Program-made: the position numbers and the translations under genes
Assembly: GCA_021399435.1 (NCBI GenBank)
Contig: JAJTUP010000051.1
Location: forward strand, 372,001-436,000
Direction of reading: 5' to 3'
DNA from: Diaporthe sp. PMI_573
Taxonomy: Eukaryota; Ascomycota; Sordariomycetes; Diaporthales; Diaporthaceae
Length of the DNA stretch: 64,000 nucleotides
Shown here: positions 1 to 11,100 of the stretch, piece by piece
Numbering within the stretch: position 1 is the first letter of the stretch
How the letters are laid out: each line of letters opens with the position of its first letter
Notes under the pieces: generated by a model
What the model was told of the DNA's origin: nothing
Seen by the model: the letters and a program-made list of their open reading frames with translations, nothing else
Database searches by the model: none

Positions 1-513
1 CCAATTAATCATTTAAAGGCTTTTACACACCCAGAATGCAACGAGGATAAAGAAAAATAATATGCTAAGCGAGAGCTAGAATCTAACAATAAGATGCCAA
101 AGTCTAGGCGAGATATTATAGACCTTGCCGGCGCTAATCTTACAGCAGCAGACTGGTGTAAATTCAGGAAGATAGGCCTTGCATTTGATGCCAAATAAGC
201 CGAGTTAACACTTGCTAACTATAGAATTTAAGAGTTGGAAGCTTAAATTAAGTGCATGAGAGCCAAGAAACGAAAAGCTATCCTCAACCCTAATTAGAGG
301 TTTATGCAGTTAGGGGATATCATGGGCGGCGAGAGAGAGGCTAGGAATGCCCTTATTGAAGAAATCGTGGTGCTGGAAGAAGAACCTGCTGCTAAAATTA
401 AAGTAGTGGCGGAGATTATAGATGATGAAGAACAGGTTGAAAACGACCTGCCTCCGGAAGTATATACTCGTGTGGGAAGGGCTACAAGGGTACCAAAAAG
501 ATATATTGATTGA
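1..513 (+). pseudogene. RIP-damaged transposase C-terminus (pogo/Fot1-like)
   Basis: One frame runs from the window edge to a stop at 511-513, interrupted by five stops at 58, 196, 229, 244 and 295. All are TAA or TAG in places where Gln (CAA/CAG) fits, as expected from C-to-T mutation by RIP. The unbroken last 70 codons (304-513) are acidic and end in a basic tail (TRVGRATRVPKRYID), preceded by a Lys/Arg stretch (RAKKRKAILNPN). This layout of coil, basic patch, acidic tail and basic end is known from the C-termini of fungal pogo/Fot1-type DDE transposases. The gene begins outside the window. The family assignment rests on this general resemblance only. Confidence 0.5.
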
Positions 514-675
514 AAGAGCTTTTTTTAAGCTTTCTTTTAATGTACGAATCATTTGTATAAGTAAATAATTAAAGTGGTGATAGCTTCATAAAGTTGTTAA
601 GTTTTGGTGGGTGGCGGCAAATTTGGCTGTGCCGGATGGTGGGGTGTGCTGGATGGTGGTGGTGCATGGTAGTAC

Positions 676-813
676 GCAAATAGGGAGGCCGGAAAATTTA
701 GCCCTTAGACCTACTATCTTTAACTTTAAATAACCAGCCAACCCTAACCCTAACAGTAACCAAACTAAATATAGATAAACTTTAGAAATCAGGCTATCTA
801 ATAAACTAAGTAT
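676..813. repeat. Diverged fragment of foldback-arm repeat
   Basis: This stretch matches part of the arms at 1213-1730 and 11101-11620 (block from GGCCGGAAAAT to GGCTATCTAA). The visible differences are almost all transitions (CAG to TAG, GAC to AAC type), consistent with RIP. Flanking sequence does not match, so it is a fragment. Confidence 0.6.
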
Positions 814-914
814 CACGACCCTGACAGAAATAGGACTAACGGTTGGTTCTAACCTGAAACAGTTCCACTCGGCCAGCAGGACAGGCCAGACAAAAGGCAT
901 GGCAGGCATAGCCC

Positions 915-2065
915 CGATCGCATGTAATTAGGAGAATCTCTTACGTAAACAGGATCACTAGGATTACCAGGCCTTGGCAATAAGCCCCGGTAAGCCAACA
1001 CCATAGATTACTTTGGATTACCTAGATTACCAGTAATCCAGCAGTAAGCTAAGTAAGCCAGCCTAAAGAGATAAACTATATAAAATATGCTTATTACTAG
1101 TAGATAGTATTAGGATAGGACAGCTCTTTAGCAGTTAATCTAAGTATTTATCCTAAATAACTTTTATTAGCTTGTAATTATTGTTAGAAACTCTATTGCT
1201 TAATTAACCGCCTTTCTGAAGGTTAGTGGATCGAATGGGAGTCAGGTAGCAGTAGGGTACACTGAGGTCTTGTTTGGAATCTTGAGAATGGTTTGGACAA
1301 CTTTGCATTGAATTTGAGTGGGCTTCTGTCAGCCCTCCTCACACACCCTCCGACATTGTCTCAACCCTTGGCACGCTGCGGGTGGCTCTGGTGTAGGAAT
1401 GGCGAGGCCGGAAAATTCGGCCCCCAGACCCACTCTCTTCAGCCATGAATAACTAGCCAACCCTAACCCTGATAGTAACCAAACTAAATACAGATAATCT
1501 TCAGAAATCAGGCTATCTAACAAACTAGGTTACATGCTTTTTGGGTAAGAAATAAGGGGAATGCAGAGGTTCGAAGTTAGGGTCTTAAAACAGCCCAAAA
1601 AATCGGCTCACGGCCACCAAACTCATCTGCCGCCGCGCACGCCACTAGCACTAAGTCTAGGGTAACTCCTTACGTGAAGTCTAGGGTAACTCCCTACGTG
1701 CAGCGCCTACACGAGCGTTTCCGTTTAACAAAGGTTTTCTAGATCCTTTAAACCAAGAGATCGGGTTTATATCTAAGATATATAACAAGGCGGTTAATTA
1801 AGCAATAGGGTTTCTGACAATAATTACAAGCTAATAAAAGCTATTCGGGGTAAATACTTAAATTAACTGCTAAAGAGCTATTTATGCTATCTAGTAATAA
1901 GCGTGTCCTTATATGTCTATCTCTTCAGCCTGGCTCACGAGGCTTACCTGGCTTACTGGTAATCTGGTGATCCTAATAATCCGGTTGGCTTACTTAGATT
2001 ACTGCCCTGCTGGTAATCTAAGTGATCCCTCCTTAGGTAAGCAAATATCCTAGATCACGTGCACC
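915..2065. repeat. Inverted-repeat element split by a second repeat
   Basis: About 290 bp at 915-1212 recur as reverse complement at 1790-2065. The clearest match is the inner end: TTATTAGCTTGTAATTATTG followed by TTAATTAACCGCC on one side, and GGCGGTTAATTAAGC with the complementary continuation on the other. The copies differ by C/T and G/A changes. Between them, at GGCGG, sits a copy of the foldback-arm repeat. A related direct copy of the distal part (TAAAGAGCTATTTAT) occurs again near 2320. No coding frame is visible, so this looks like a non-autonomous foldback element, now nested. Confidence 0.6.
1213..1730 (+). repeat. Foldback-arm repeat, single copy
   Basis: Starts at CTGAAGGTTAGTGG and ends at GTTTCCGTTTAACA, the same limits as the left arm of the palindrome at 11101-11620. 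It includes the internal CTAACCCT-type motif and AGTCTAGGGTAACTCC duplicated in tandem. The arm stands alone and lies inside the inverted-repeat element described for 915-2065. Confidence 0.65.
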
Positions 2066-2640
2066 AATGGTTGTGCCTCTTCCTGCAGGCCTAGCCAGCT
2101 AGCCTATAGGGTTTACCTACGCCTCCAGGGGACCAACAGTCAAACCCTGGTTCTATTCCTGTCACGTTCGTGACACAAAGCTATATGCAGTACAGTAGGG
2201 ATATTGTAGAATAGAGACAGAGTAGATAGATGTTAGAATAAATGTAACAGAAAGCTAGAATCTATAACTTTTAAAGTAACCTACATTTAGATAAAATTTA
2301 TACTTTATATTAACTACTAAAGAGCTATTTATACTATCCAGCTATCTGGTAACAAATGTATGCTTATATATCCAATTCTTCAGCCTAGCTTGCTGGGAGC
2401 GGTGATCTCTTCTGGCGATCTACTATAAGGGAGCAGCTAGGATGCTAATTGCTCCTATCGCTCTAATTACTCCTTCTTTATGGAAGCGATTATTATAAGA
2501 CTATAGTTAGGTTTGTCGTACTGTTTTGTCTAGCCTAATGAACTAGCCAGGTAAATCTTGTCCTACTCTAAACTAACTGTTAGTCCTATTTTTATTAGCG
2601 TTATAATATAGTACCGCCAAGCTTGATAAGAGACTTTACC
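2066..2640. other. AT-rich repeat remnant, no gene
   Basis: AT-rich sequence without an open frame. It contains the self-complementary GTCACGTTCGTGAC near 2160 and a diverged copy of the 1850-1935 repeat at about 2290-2400. Base composition returns to gene-like values near 2640, which marks the edge of the repeat block. Confidence 0.5.
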
Positions 2641-5600
2641 TTTTAGTTTTCTAAGCGGGTTAGCGCTGTGTCAACCCTGAAGCGGAAGGGCTGGAGGGGC
2701 AGGCGGTCCAAGGGTCGCGGGAATAACTTGTATTTGTCGACTGCCCACCAAACAGGGTCCCTCCAGGCATCAGCGCGAAAGTACGTTGAGCACGTAGCAC
2801 CGTGAAACCAGAGATAGAAATAATGCCAATGTGACTTTAATACGACCGGTTAATTTTCTGCTCCCCAACGGTTTGGAAAAGAAAGTGGAGGACCATTTAC
2901 CTTGTAAAAGAGTGGGCCAGTGAGTGGCAGGTTGGTTGCGGGCAGTTCTGACTCTGTTAGGTAGTGCATAGTACAGAATACGACGGGAGAAGAAATGGTT
3001 CTACAGATACAGTATGTAACATCGTCCGTGGGACCGGGCCATAGAAGCAGAGACGTCAGTAAACATGCCCACGCTGGCCCCGTATTACTATCTCTGCTTG
3101 GGAAACGTGCGTCTGGAAAAGTGCCCTTTTGACTTGGCAAACAAATTGATGGCATGCGGACAACTGCATTCAAGATTCTAGCACACGTGGACGCAAGGAA
3201 GGTGGTCTTATGATAAGATAGGGTCTATAAACTAAATGGGTTCCATAGAAAACGATACGCTTTGGGCCGTGCCCTCCATACCAGATTTTCAGATTTGTCA
3301 GTAAGCAGTGGTTTTCTAAGGGCTGCTTCAAGCCCGCCAAGCGACGTGGCCTGATCTGGTCCTGTCTTGGAAACATGCACAGTCAGACGATTCGCTTCTT
3401 CGAAGCTTCACAGAATTGAAAATCAACAGCTGCACCTTACATTATATTTCTTGTCATCTCTCCTCAGTTCAGTCGATTTGTTGACAATGAGGAAGTTCGC
3501 GTGAGAAAGGCGGCGTTGCAAAATAGAAGGAACCGGCTTTTCTGATATAGATCGGGGTTTAGGATTACCTCCCCTCGGGATCTGATCGGCTATTACCAGG
3601 GAATGCAGCCTCTGTCCTTTGAACCTGTATATATAGATGAAATATTTGAACGTATGGCTGTATTTTATCAGCTGGGGGCGCGGATGGATTCGATGATGGA
3701 TTCCCCGAGTCAGCTGTGTCAGACATAAATGCGCTCGCTAGATCCAGCGGAGGATGTGATTGAAATAGGTTATTCGAAATCATGTCATCCGGAGATGTCA
3801 ACCTATAAAAATATTGGAAGCAAATTGTACAATACAAAGTACATTGAGAAAGCGAACTGAACACCTTGCACTGCACCTGTTCCCTAATTCTCTCATATAC
3901 AAGCGAACTTGAGGCCAAAAGCCAAGCTCAGTTATAAATAATCTGTGATACACACAAGCAGAGTGTAGCGTGAGTCTTAGTGCATCATGGTGATGATAAA
4001 CCCTTCCCAAGCAGCCAGCAGCACAATCTAGCGGACAGATTCTCCAGCACTTGTTACTGATGCAGCCGCAGTTGTCAAAACATCGAGCGATTTTTATGAA
4101 TCTCTGCCACGGTCCCGGTAGGTTGTACCACTGGGACCATCAGCCCTGCTTGGGCAGTTCCGGCAGTGGTCGATTTGGTGGTGGGCCGGGGCATGGGGGC
4201 AGCTGGGAAGGTCGCTGTGTACTAGTAGACATCGCGTATTGAAGGTTCAGGAAACTGTGCGTATCCTGTATGCTGCTTGCGGACGCCCGAAACTAGGCGT
4301 GTTGTATAACAATGAAGGGAGACTGCAGACAAAGGCAACGGGTGGCTGACGAAAGGTAGGAAAGACGCACCTTTTTTATCTACCACTTGAAAGATCTCGG
4401 TTGCTATGCGGTCTTGTGAGATAGGTACTTCTTCCTAGTGGGGAATCGAAGGCTCTGACTGCGGAGACGCCATCAGTGGTTGGTTGTACTGTATAGCTAC
4501 CAGAATCATAACGAAAAGTAGCTTGTCTACTCTAAAGTAGATCTGACCATCTCCGCGGAGCCGCACTTGGGGAACGTTGTCACCTCGCTGGGCGAATACC
4601 AAGCCGAGGGAACAGGGCCAGTCTAGCACACACCGGAGCAGACAACGCAGTCCGGGGCGCGCAGTAACTCGCGCTTGCCAGTTGCAGCCGAGCAAGCAAG
4701 CCTCTCCAGGCATTCTTGCAGAAGAAAAATCAAAATCCGGGGAACGCTAGGCCTCCACCCTTCTCCACATTCAAGCCAGAGACGTCATGCCACGGTCACG
4801 TTCAACGTGCCGTAGCAATGGGCTTTCTCAATCGGCCATTCCCATCGAGTTGTTAGGCACCACGGCTTTCGTGTGATCATGAATGTTATCTAACCCTCCG
4901 AGGAGAAGCAAAGATCACCAGATATGTTTCGATTTGAACTACAGCTTGCAAGCGCGCATAGATGAGGTGATGGACTCCCGCCGCCCTTCCTGCATTGATT
5001 TTACATAATAGCTGTCGCCCGCTCGCCGAATAAGACGTCTTTCAGCAAAGACGTTTCACACCACTGCTGTCGCGCAGGTCAGCCACGAGCACCAGGCCTG
5101 TAGCTCTCAAGCTTCCCTTTGCCTCTGTCTTGCGAGTGAGTCCCTGGCACCTTCGGATCATCGACGTTTTCGCTACCTCACTGGCATCCAATCAGCGAGC
5201 ACCTCAGGCTTTCCGGCCATGGTGCGTTGTTGACCACATCCGAGTCCTTACTTGATGATTATTCGATAAGTCGTCACTGAAACTCATTCAGCTTTTCACG
5301 GCATCACTGTCGGCCTATTTTGTCTGGTCCAAGTGGATACCAGTGTTCTTTCTTTTCAAAAGTGTACAGTACAGTGAAACCACAAAAGCTACTATTTTCC
5401 CACTGAAGCCCGAAATGAATCGTCTTCACGACGTCTTCCAATACCTTGCGCTGCCTCCCGGGTCTTGAAAGTTTTGTCGGTTCCACTTTCTCCATTCTCA
5501 CCAAAATAGACATCTCACAGCAAACTGGTTTACCAAGCCACTACTTCTCAATGCTCTACAGTACTGTATGTACCCGTAGCCACTAAGAAAATGAATGAAA

Positions 5601-6860
5601 TGTTCGTATTATTCAAAGCCATTCTCGACAATTTTCACAGCCCCGAATGTATTACGGCAATAGCTTTCACAACAGCTGGACTTCGGGTCAAAATTTGCCT
5701 TGTACTTTTGGTTCAATAGTCAAAGAAAAGGCAGGTGCAAGCCTATGCAGCCTCTGTACTACTATTTTTAGGGGTGCAAAAAATCAAGCAAGCTCCGGCC
5801 CTGAAATTTCATTATGGCCCACGCTTTTCGAGTAGCTCCTGCCAACGCACATTCGATATCATAGCATTCCAGCACTAGCAAGTACCTTGTAACTTGATTG
5901 GTCAGATTCAAGGCATGATCTCGTTGGAGGCTGGCCTGCAACTAGTTCAGCCATTAGGAAATCAAGTCAATGGTTGGTTGAGTGGCAGGTAGCTCATGAC
6001 CAGTTCGCGCTCTCCAGTACACCACTAATCCACCAAGCCACAGAAGCGACAGCTTCACACCACCATTACTAAAAAAGACAACTTAATTAAAAATTTCACC
6101 GGCACCCAGTTCACCCTCCACTCCAAAACATCACGTGGCAAGTATACTGTATACAAGCTCATAGCCACGGACTGTGTCTGCCATACTTAGCAAGTGCTAT
6201 AGTCTAAAGATAATCATTTTTGCCTGGCTAATCGCCTCGGCGGCGTCCCATTTGTTTCTTGATAGGTACTAAATCGGGGTTGCAAAGTGGGACGCAGCCC
6301 AGTGACCCAATTTTGGTCAGACGTGTGTAAGAGGGTGACGGATCAAAGTTGGTACTTCGTCACACCGTATGAAGAAGTCACACGGCATTATGGGTTCAGT
6401 CTGGCCCACTCACATGGCCAAGTCTGACTGCCCAGATGAAGGGCGGAATGGTTGCGTAAGCCTCCTACCGAAACTACTACCTTCCATCCTTTTCATGTGT
6501 GCTGTTGTGGAAAAGCAAAGATGGCCTTACATGCGTCCCGAGGCTTTTTCGTCTGCATCGCACATGCCCAACCCATCCTGCGGATTGCCACAGTCAATAC
6601 GATGCACTCACCCAGAGCTACCACCTAAGTTCCCGATCAGAGTGCTACCTACATGCAGGGGTTGAAAAAAATATTTCGACCGCCGAGATTCTATGTGAGG
6701 ACAACATAATACACACCCACGCGTCACTCATTTTCCTGGCACCTCACATCACGGCTCTTTCTCTCCCAATCGCCTTGACCTGCCTGTATGCTGTTTCTCA
6801 AGGGCAGGCCCACATAAAAGATCGTGGCCTCCCTCACACTTGATTCATTATCGAACAGAC
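2641..6860. other. Gene-poor interval, no supported gene
   Basis: About 4.2 kb of near-normal base composition. Open frames are all under about 120 codons, on both strands, without recognisable motifs or convincing splice linkage. A few have promising starts but stop at once. I see no repeat shared with the rest of the window. Lineage-specific or non-coding transcripts cannot be excluded. Confidence 0.5.
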
Positions 6861-7880
6861 ACTACCGCACCGGTGTAGCATCTCCGCCCTCCCTTGGAAT
6901 ATGTAGTGTTGTGGTGGTGTTTAGCTGTGGGACACTTCGAGGGTGGGAAAGGAGATGGAGAGCCTGCCCCCCGGAAGGGGTCTGCCCATGCTTTAATATA
7001 CGCAGAAATAAGCAGTCTACCTCACCCATTGGTTGCCTAGAGCGATCCTCATAAGCTACGGGGTCTGGTTTAGGATGAAATCTCCGAGGGCGTCCTCGGA
7101 ATGGCCTTGGAGCGCATCGTTGGCCACCAACCTTGACGCGTGCAATACACTTACTGACTGGTCTTGTCCAAAATATGGACGACGGCGGTTCTGTGCACCC
7201 GCCCCAGGGTCCTCTCATACCCAGACGTATACCATGCCATCATTTGCGTGGTCTTCCATTTATCAGAGATCAGAGCCACCAAACACGGAGACGACATTCA
7301 GCAGTATCTCAGCAAAGGCTGAGGGGAGGGGGTCATCGTGCCAGTGGAACAGCTCAGCTCGGACTCGGACCCTTACAAATTGCAACATTAGCTCGGCAAG
7401 CGACTTTCCCTTCATCGCAGAAAGGACAGGCTTGTGGTAAGGCGCCCGTCGCGTTTCTATAAAATGGTCACGTCTCCCACTGCTAGCTCCTCCCGTTCCC
7501 TCATTTTCCTCTGCAGTTATAGCTTCAAGGCCCCCCTCCCCCTTTTGTCGCATAATGCCGACCTCAACAGGATCTTCAGAATGATCTGACAGGTCTAGCA
7601 GGTGTACCTTTCACTATGAGGTTCGATACGTGTCCGCGCACGGAATGTCATTTTCCCAGCTCAACTTCTTGTGGAGAGGTTACCAGCGTACAGTTGTGAG
7701 GCTGCCTGGGGGAGGAAATGCAACAAACCGATGCCTTGTCTCGACGGCTCAGGCATCGCGGGCTTGGCCCTTCGAAAGGACTCGATCATTCTCGAGGGAG
7801 GTGCCCATGTGCGCGAGTAGGCTACGGAGGCGCAAACCACAGTTGGTGTGCCGGAGGCTTGCATCACCGGGGCGCACGAT
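6861..7880. other. Fragmented short frames, no supported gene
   Basis: Short overlapping frames on both strands (for example minus-strand frames covering 7263-7553 and 6862-7218) without recognisable domains. The stretch leads directly into the reverse-transcriptase-like relic downstream, so part of it may belong to the same decayed retroelement. That link is an inference. Confidence 0.3.
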
Positions 7881-8230
7881 TGATGCATAAGCGGAGATCA
7901 GCGACTCCGGGGTCGGCAACAACGTCGTTGCTTCTTCTGAACGGGAAGACTCAGACACGCATTACAGACTTCTACAAACCGCTGAAGGAAACGAGACCTT
8001 GAAGAGGCTGCTCCGCAGCTAGGGGATCGAGATCAACTATGAGAAATCGGAACTAGAGTCCCAATCGCTGGTCTTCGTCGGACTACGAATCACCGAAGGG
8101 AGGATCGGCGCTTCACTACCGATCATCCCATTTTCCATTCCTCACTCCGTCAAGGAGTGGCAGTCGGCACTTGGGTTCGCCGAAATAGGCAGCGCGACAG
8201 GCTGCGGCTCAAGTAACCCGTGGCACTTCT
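7881..8230 (+). pseudogene. Possible retroelement reverse-transcriptase relic
   Basis: One plus-strand frame reads through a TAA near 7888 and a TAG near 8021 and gives GIEINYEKSEL followed after six residues by VFVGLRITEGRIG. This order (short helix, G-I-x-I-N-x-E-K-S/C, then F-x-G-x-x-I and a Gly turn) resembles the palm/thumb junction of reverse transcriptases, where the usual pattern is N-x-x-K-C/S ... F-L-G. An upstream segment with NNVVASS could be the decayed remains of the YxDD strand. No other retroelement domain is visible. Chance similarity remains possible. Confidence 0.33.
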
Positions 8231-8640
8231 GAGAACATCTTCCTTTCAACCCATCTCTACACAACTACCCGATTTTATCGCCATCAAAACACGACCCCAC
8301 TACGGACGATCCCGCCTCTAATACCTGACCGTCTCTTCGGATCCACAGGGTATGGCTCCCCCTCCATTCTACCTTTCCCCGTTAACTACTACGCGCTAAC
8401 CTTGTCTCCTTTCTCTAGACACCTACAAAGAGGAGCTAGAGAATCCCCTCTTCCGACGGAAATCCTTGTGTCTTGTCCCACACCACGATCCTCACTGCTT
8501 TTGACCGCGGTTTGATCGGAAGGGATTAGAGTGGGGACGCGTCGGAGTCGTCTGTTAGGACAGACAATTGCCATCTATAGGTCGAATATAGTGGCAAGAA
8601 GATAAGGAGAATATTAAATCGGTGGGCATAGATGACAACC
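8231..8640. other. Interval between relics, nothing recognised
   Basis: About 400 bp without an open frame of note. Composition shifts from balanced to AT-rich near 8580, where the minus-strand transposase relic begins. Confidence 0.4.
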
Positions 8641-9710
8641 TCAATAGAATAGTGCCCAGCAAAGCCGTCAAGAAATAGCGCTCACCAGATTAAGCCCTCA
8701 AAAGCCCGCCTACCCTTTGCCATCTCTGGCGGATCCTCATTGACCCTCCAGTCAAAGCAGAAGGTCTAGTCAATGCCAAACCATTCCTTAAGGATTAAAC
8801 TAAGGCGATTAAAGTCAGCATAATGGCGGAAGGAGTGCTGATTAAAGTGGCAAAGCCAGTCTAGCATAATATCACTATTCGAAAAGCCAGTCTATGACTG
8901 GGCAAAGGCAACATCCTTATAAAGATCCTTTGCTCAAGCAAAGTTCCAATTTGCCCACACTTTAAAGATACAGTATATAGAAATAGTATCACCAATAGCA
9001 CTCCCACAGCCTATAAGGGTCATAGACTCGCGATTATTTGGGTTATAAACCTTAGGGTTTTTGGCAAGTTGGTTTCAAATAGTGATAATCGTTAGGCGCC
9101 CTTAAAGCTTGCCGATTATATTGCTACACTCATCGGCATTCTAGACGCCAAAAGAAATAAGCCAGTACTTAGTTTGGGAGGCCTCAATGTAATCAAAGAA
9201 CAAATTAACATCGTGGAGGGCAACCTCGTATCCTTTCCAAGCCAGCTCAACGGGTTTAATGTATGCTTTCCTCAGCTCGGAATGTCGACTAAGGAAGCGA
9301 GAGAAGAAGTGTAAGTCGCAAATAGGGGCCAGTCGTCTCAGACGGCGAAGAAGGTTGGCTTGGTCGACAACCATTAAAGCAACTAGCCCAAAGCCGCCGT
9401 TACAGAGGAGCTGGATATACCAGACAAGAATGTCCTCCTCCTAGGGCAGAAGAATACCTAGGCGACCGGCAGATCGTAAAGATAGCTATGGTCAATCCTC
9501 AGAATCGAGAGAATTGAGATGCTTCTAGACGGCTGTGTAGCTAATTGGCAAGTCTCTGCCGAACGTACAAACAGAGGTTCTCACAGGCTTCTTCGGCTTA
9601 GGGCTAGGCGAAGGGGCAAACTTAGCTAGGCGCCCAAGACGCTCACAGCGCTAACGGCTTTCCCAGGCATCGTATGCCTTGCGCCACTCCTCCTCAGCTT
9701 CATCCTCCTT
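8640..9710 (-). pseudogene. Decayed pogo/Fot1-type DDE transposase
   Basis: Read on the minus strand, 9710 to 8640 gives a long frame broken by many TAA/TAG stops. Near 9450-9330 the frame shows EEDILVWYIQLL, then GF and ANLLRRLRR, a pattern of the CENP-B/Tc5 helix-turn-helix. Near 9125-9080 it reads NADECSNIIGKL, matching the N-x-D-E-x-G/S-x-x-I-G motif around the first catalytic Asp of pogo-type transposases. Downstream segments (NPNNRESMTLIGCGSAIGD in another frame) continue the DDE fold. Stops and frame changes make it inactive. An intact stretch of 77 codons (9141-9374) remains. The AT bias and TAA/TAG stops point to RIP. Confidence 0.68.
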
Positions 9711-9793
9711 TACCATCAAGGATTTTTTCCGCTAATTACAAATTTCTTTCTAGTACTTCCATACTACATATTGTTGTCGGGCAGAGTGTTTTA

Positions 9794-9883
9794 CTCATTT
9801 GGCTCTTCGGCCTCATTTGGCTCTTCGGCCTCATTTGGCTCTTCGGCCTCATTTGGCTCTTCGGCCTTATTTAGCTTTTCGGC
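9794..9883. repeat. 18-bp tandem repeat, five copies
   Basis: Unit CTCATTTGGCTCTTCGGC is repeated four times exactly (9794-9865) and once with three C-to-T changes (9866-9883). Further degenerate units continue to about 9960. On the minus strand the unit can encode an acidic repeat (AEEPNE) just upstream of the transposase relic, so it may derive from its N-terminal coding part or be an independent minisatellite. Confidence 0.8.
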
Positions 9884-10245
9884 ATTGTTTGGCTCGGTGG
9901 CTCTATTTAGCTCTTTGGCCCTGCTTGGCTCTATTTAGCTTTTACCCCGCTTAGCTCTTTGTCCCTCTAGCCCAACATAAAACAGGTCTCTGCTCTTCCC
10001 CTCTTCCATAGCTTAGAAGAACAACTCAATCGTCTTATTATCTTATCTGTATCTGTATACCCGTGTCTGGAATCCGATCCCCTTTTTGCCTCCTGGGCAC
10101 CTAGTAACAGGATTCTCTTTCTTCGCGCAGATGCACCCCTTTCCTTCTAGTCGGAGGGAGGGAGGGGGTGGTCTGTAGAACAGGCAGCTTGGTTGTCCGG
10201 TTGCCCGTTTTTAATATTATATATACTTAATTTAGATGCTTATAG

Positions 10246-10283
10246 TACACACACACACACACACACACACATACACACACACA
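10246..10283. repeat. CA microsatellite
   Basis: An almost pure (AC)n tract of about 38 bp with one AT interruption, at the start of the strongly AT-rich block. Confidence 0.85.
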
Positions 10284-11100
10284 ATTTATTCCGCCCGGCG
10301 GCCTTAACCCAAAAGGGCAACTATTAATAATTTAACTATATATTTCCCAAGATATACCTTAATCTCCTTAAAGCCTATATAAAGTCTATTTTAGCTTATT
10401 TGCCTTTTTCTGCCATTTTTCTTTAAATTCTTATAGGTTAGTAGAATTAGTAGTAGGCTGGCTTAAAGACAATTCTCTAAGTATTTAACGTCCTATCCTT
10501 AGCAGCCAAAGCAATGCCTACTATCTGTAGTACAAAATTATAGATATTATTACCTAAACGGCCTTTAAGTTTAAAGACCAGTCTTTATTATCCAATGCTA
10601 ATTTTCTTTCTAGATAAAAATAAATATTACTTCTATAAATATTTATTATTGAGAAAATAGCCGCTATACTAGCTGCAAAAGCAACGCGCTGCACTTATAA
10701 GCTAGTAAGAACAACTTATATTTTCAGGACACTGTTTAACATTTATATATTAAAGTATCTTTATTTAATATACCGTCTATTTTCTACATTAAAAGAAAAA
10801 GTATTTTACTATCTCTACTACTTGTCTACATATATACTGCTCTAATAGGGCTACCCTAATTTAGTAAAGATAAGTATTAAGTTTTACTATATCTATTCTA
10901 AGTTAAGCAAACAGAGTGGCTTTCTTCTATATTAGACAGTTATAAAGTTATATTATATATTTGCCTAACAATACTATATCGACTTTCTTAGAGTAATTTC
11001 TAACCTTTTCTGGCAAATACTTACTGGTATCTATTTTAAAACAAGCTATATTAAAAGTAGTTAACTATATTTTAGGCATTTTTATTTTTAGAGTAGCATT
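10284..11100. other. Strongly AT-rich, RIP-like block
   Basis: About 800 bp rich in TA and TTA, with no open frame of note on either strand. TpA is plentiful, as in heavily RIP-mutated transposons. The original element cannot be identified by eye. It borders the palindromic foldback element. Confidence 0.55.

Noticed and set aside
735..760. CCCTAA-type pairs resembling telomere repeat
   Set aside because: Only two units, and the same motif is present in every copy of the foldback-arm repeat (also near 1460, 11340 and 11830). It is part of that repeat and not a telomere.
2850..3918. Minus-strand frames of about 107-117 codons
   Set aside because: No motif, no splice partners and no codon-use signal that I can see; compatible with chance in 4 kb of non-coding DNA.
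7955..7990. QTRITDFY in a plus-strand frame, resembling a PCNA-binding (PIP) motif
   Set aside because: It lies in an unsupported short frame overlapping the reverse-transcriptase-like frame; an eight-residue motif occurs easily by chance.
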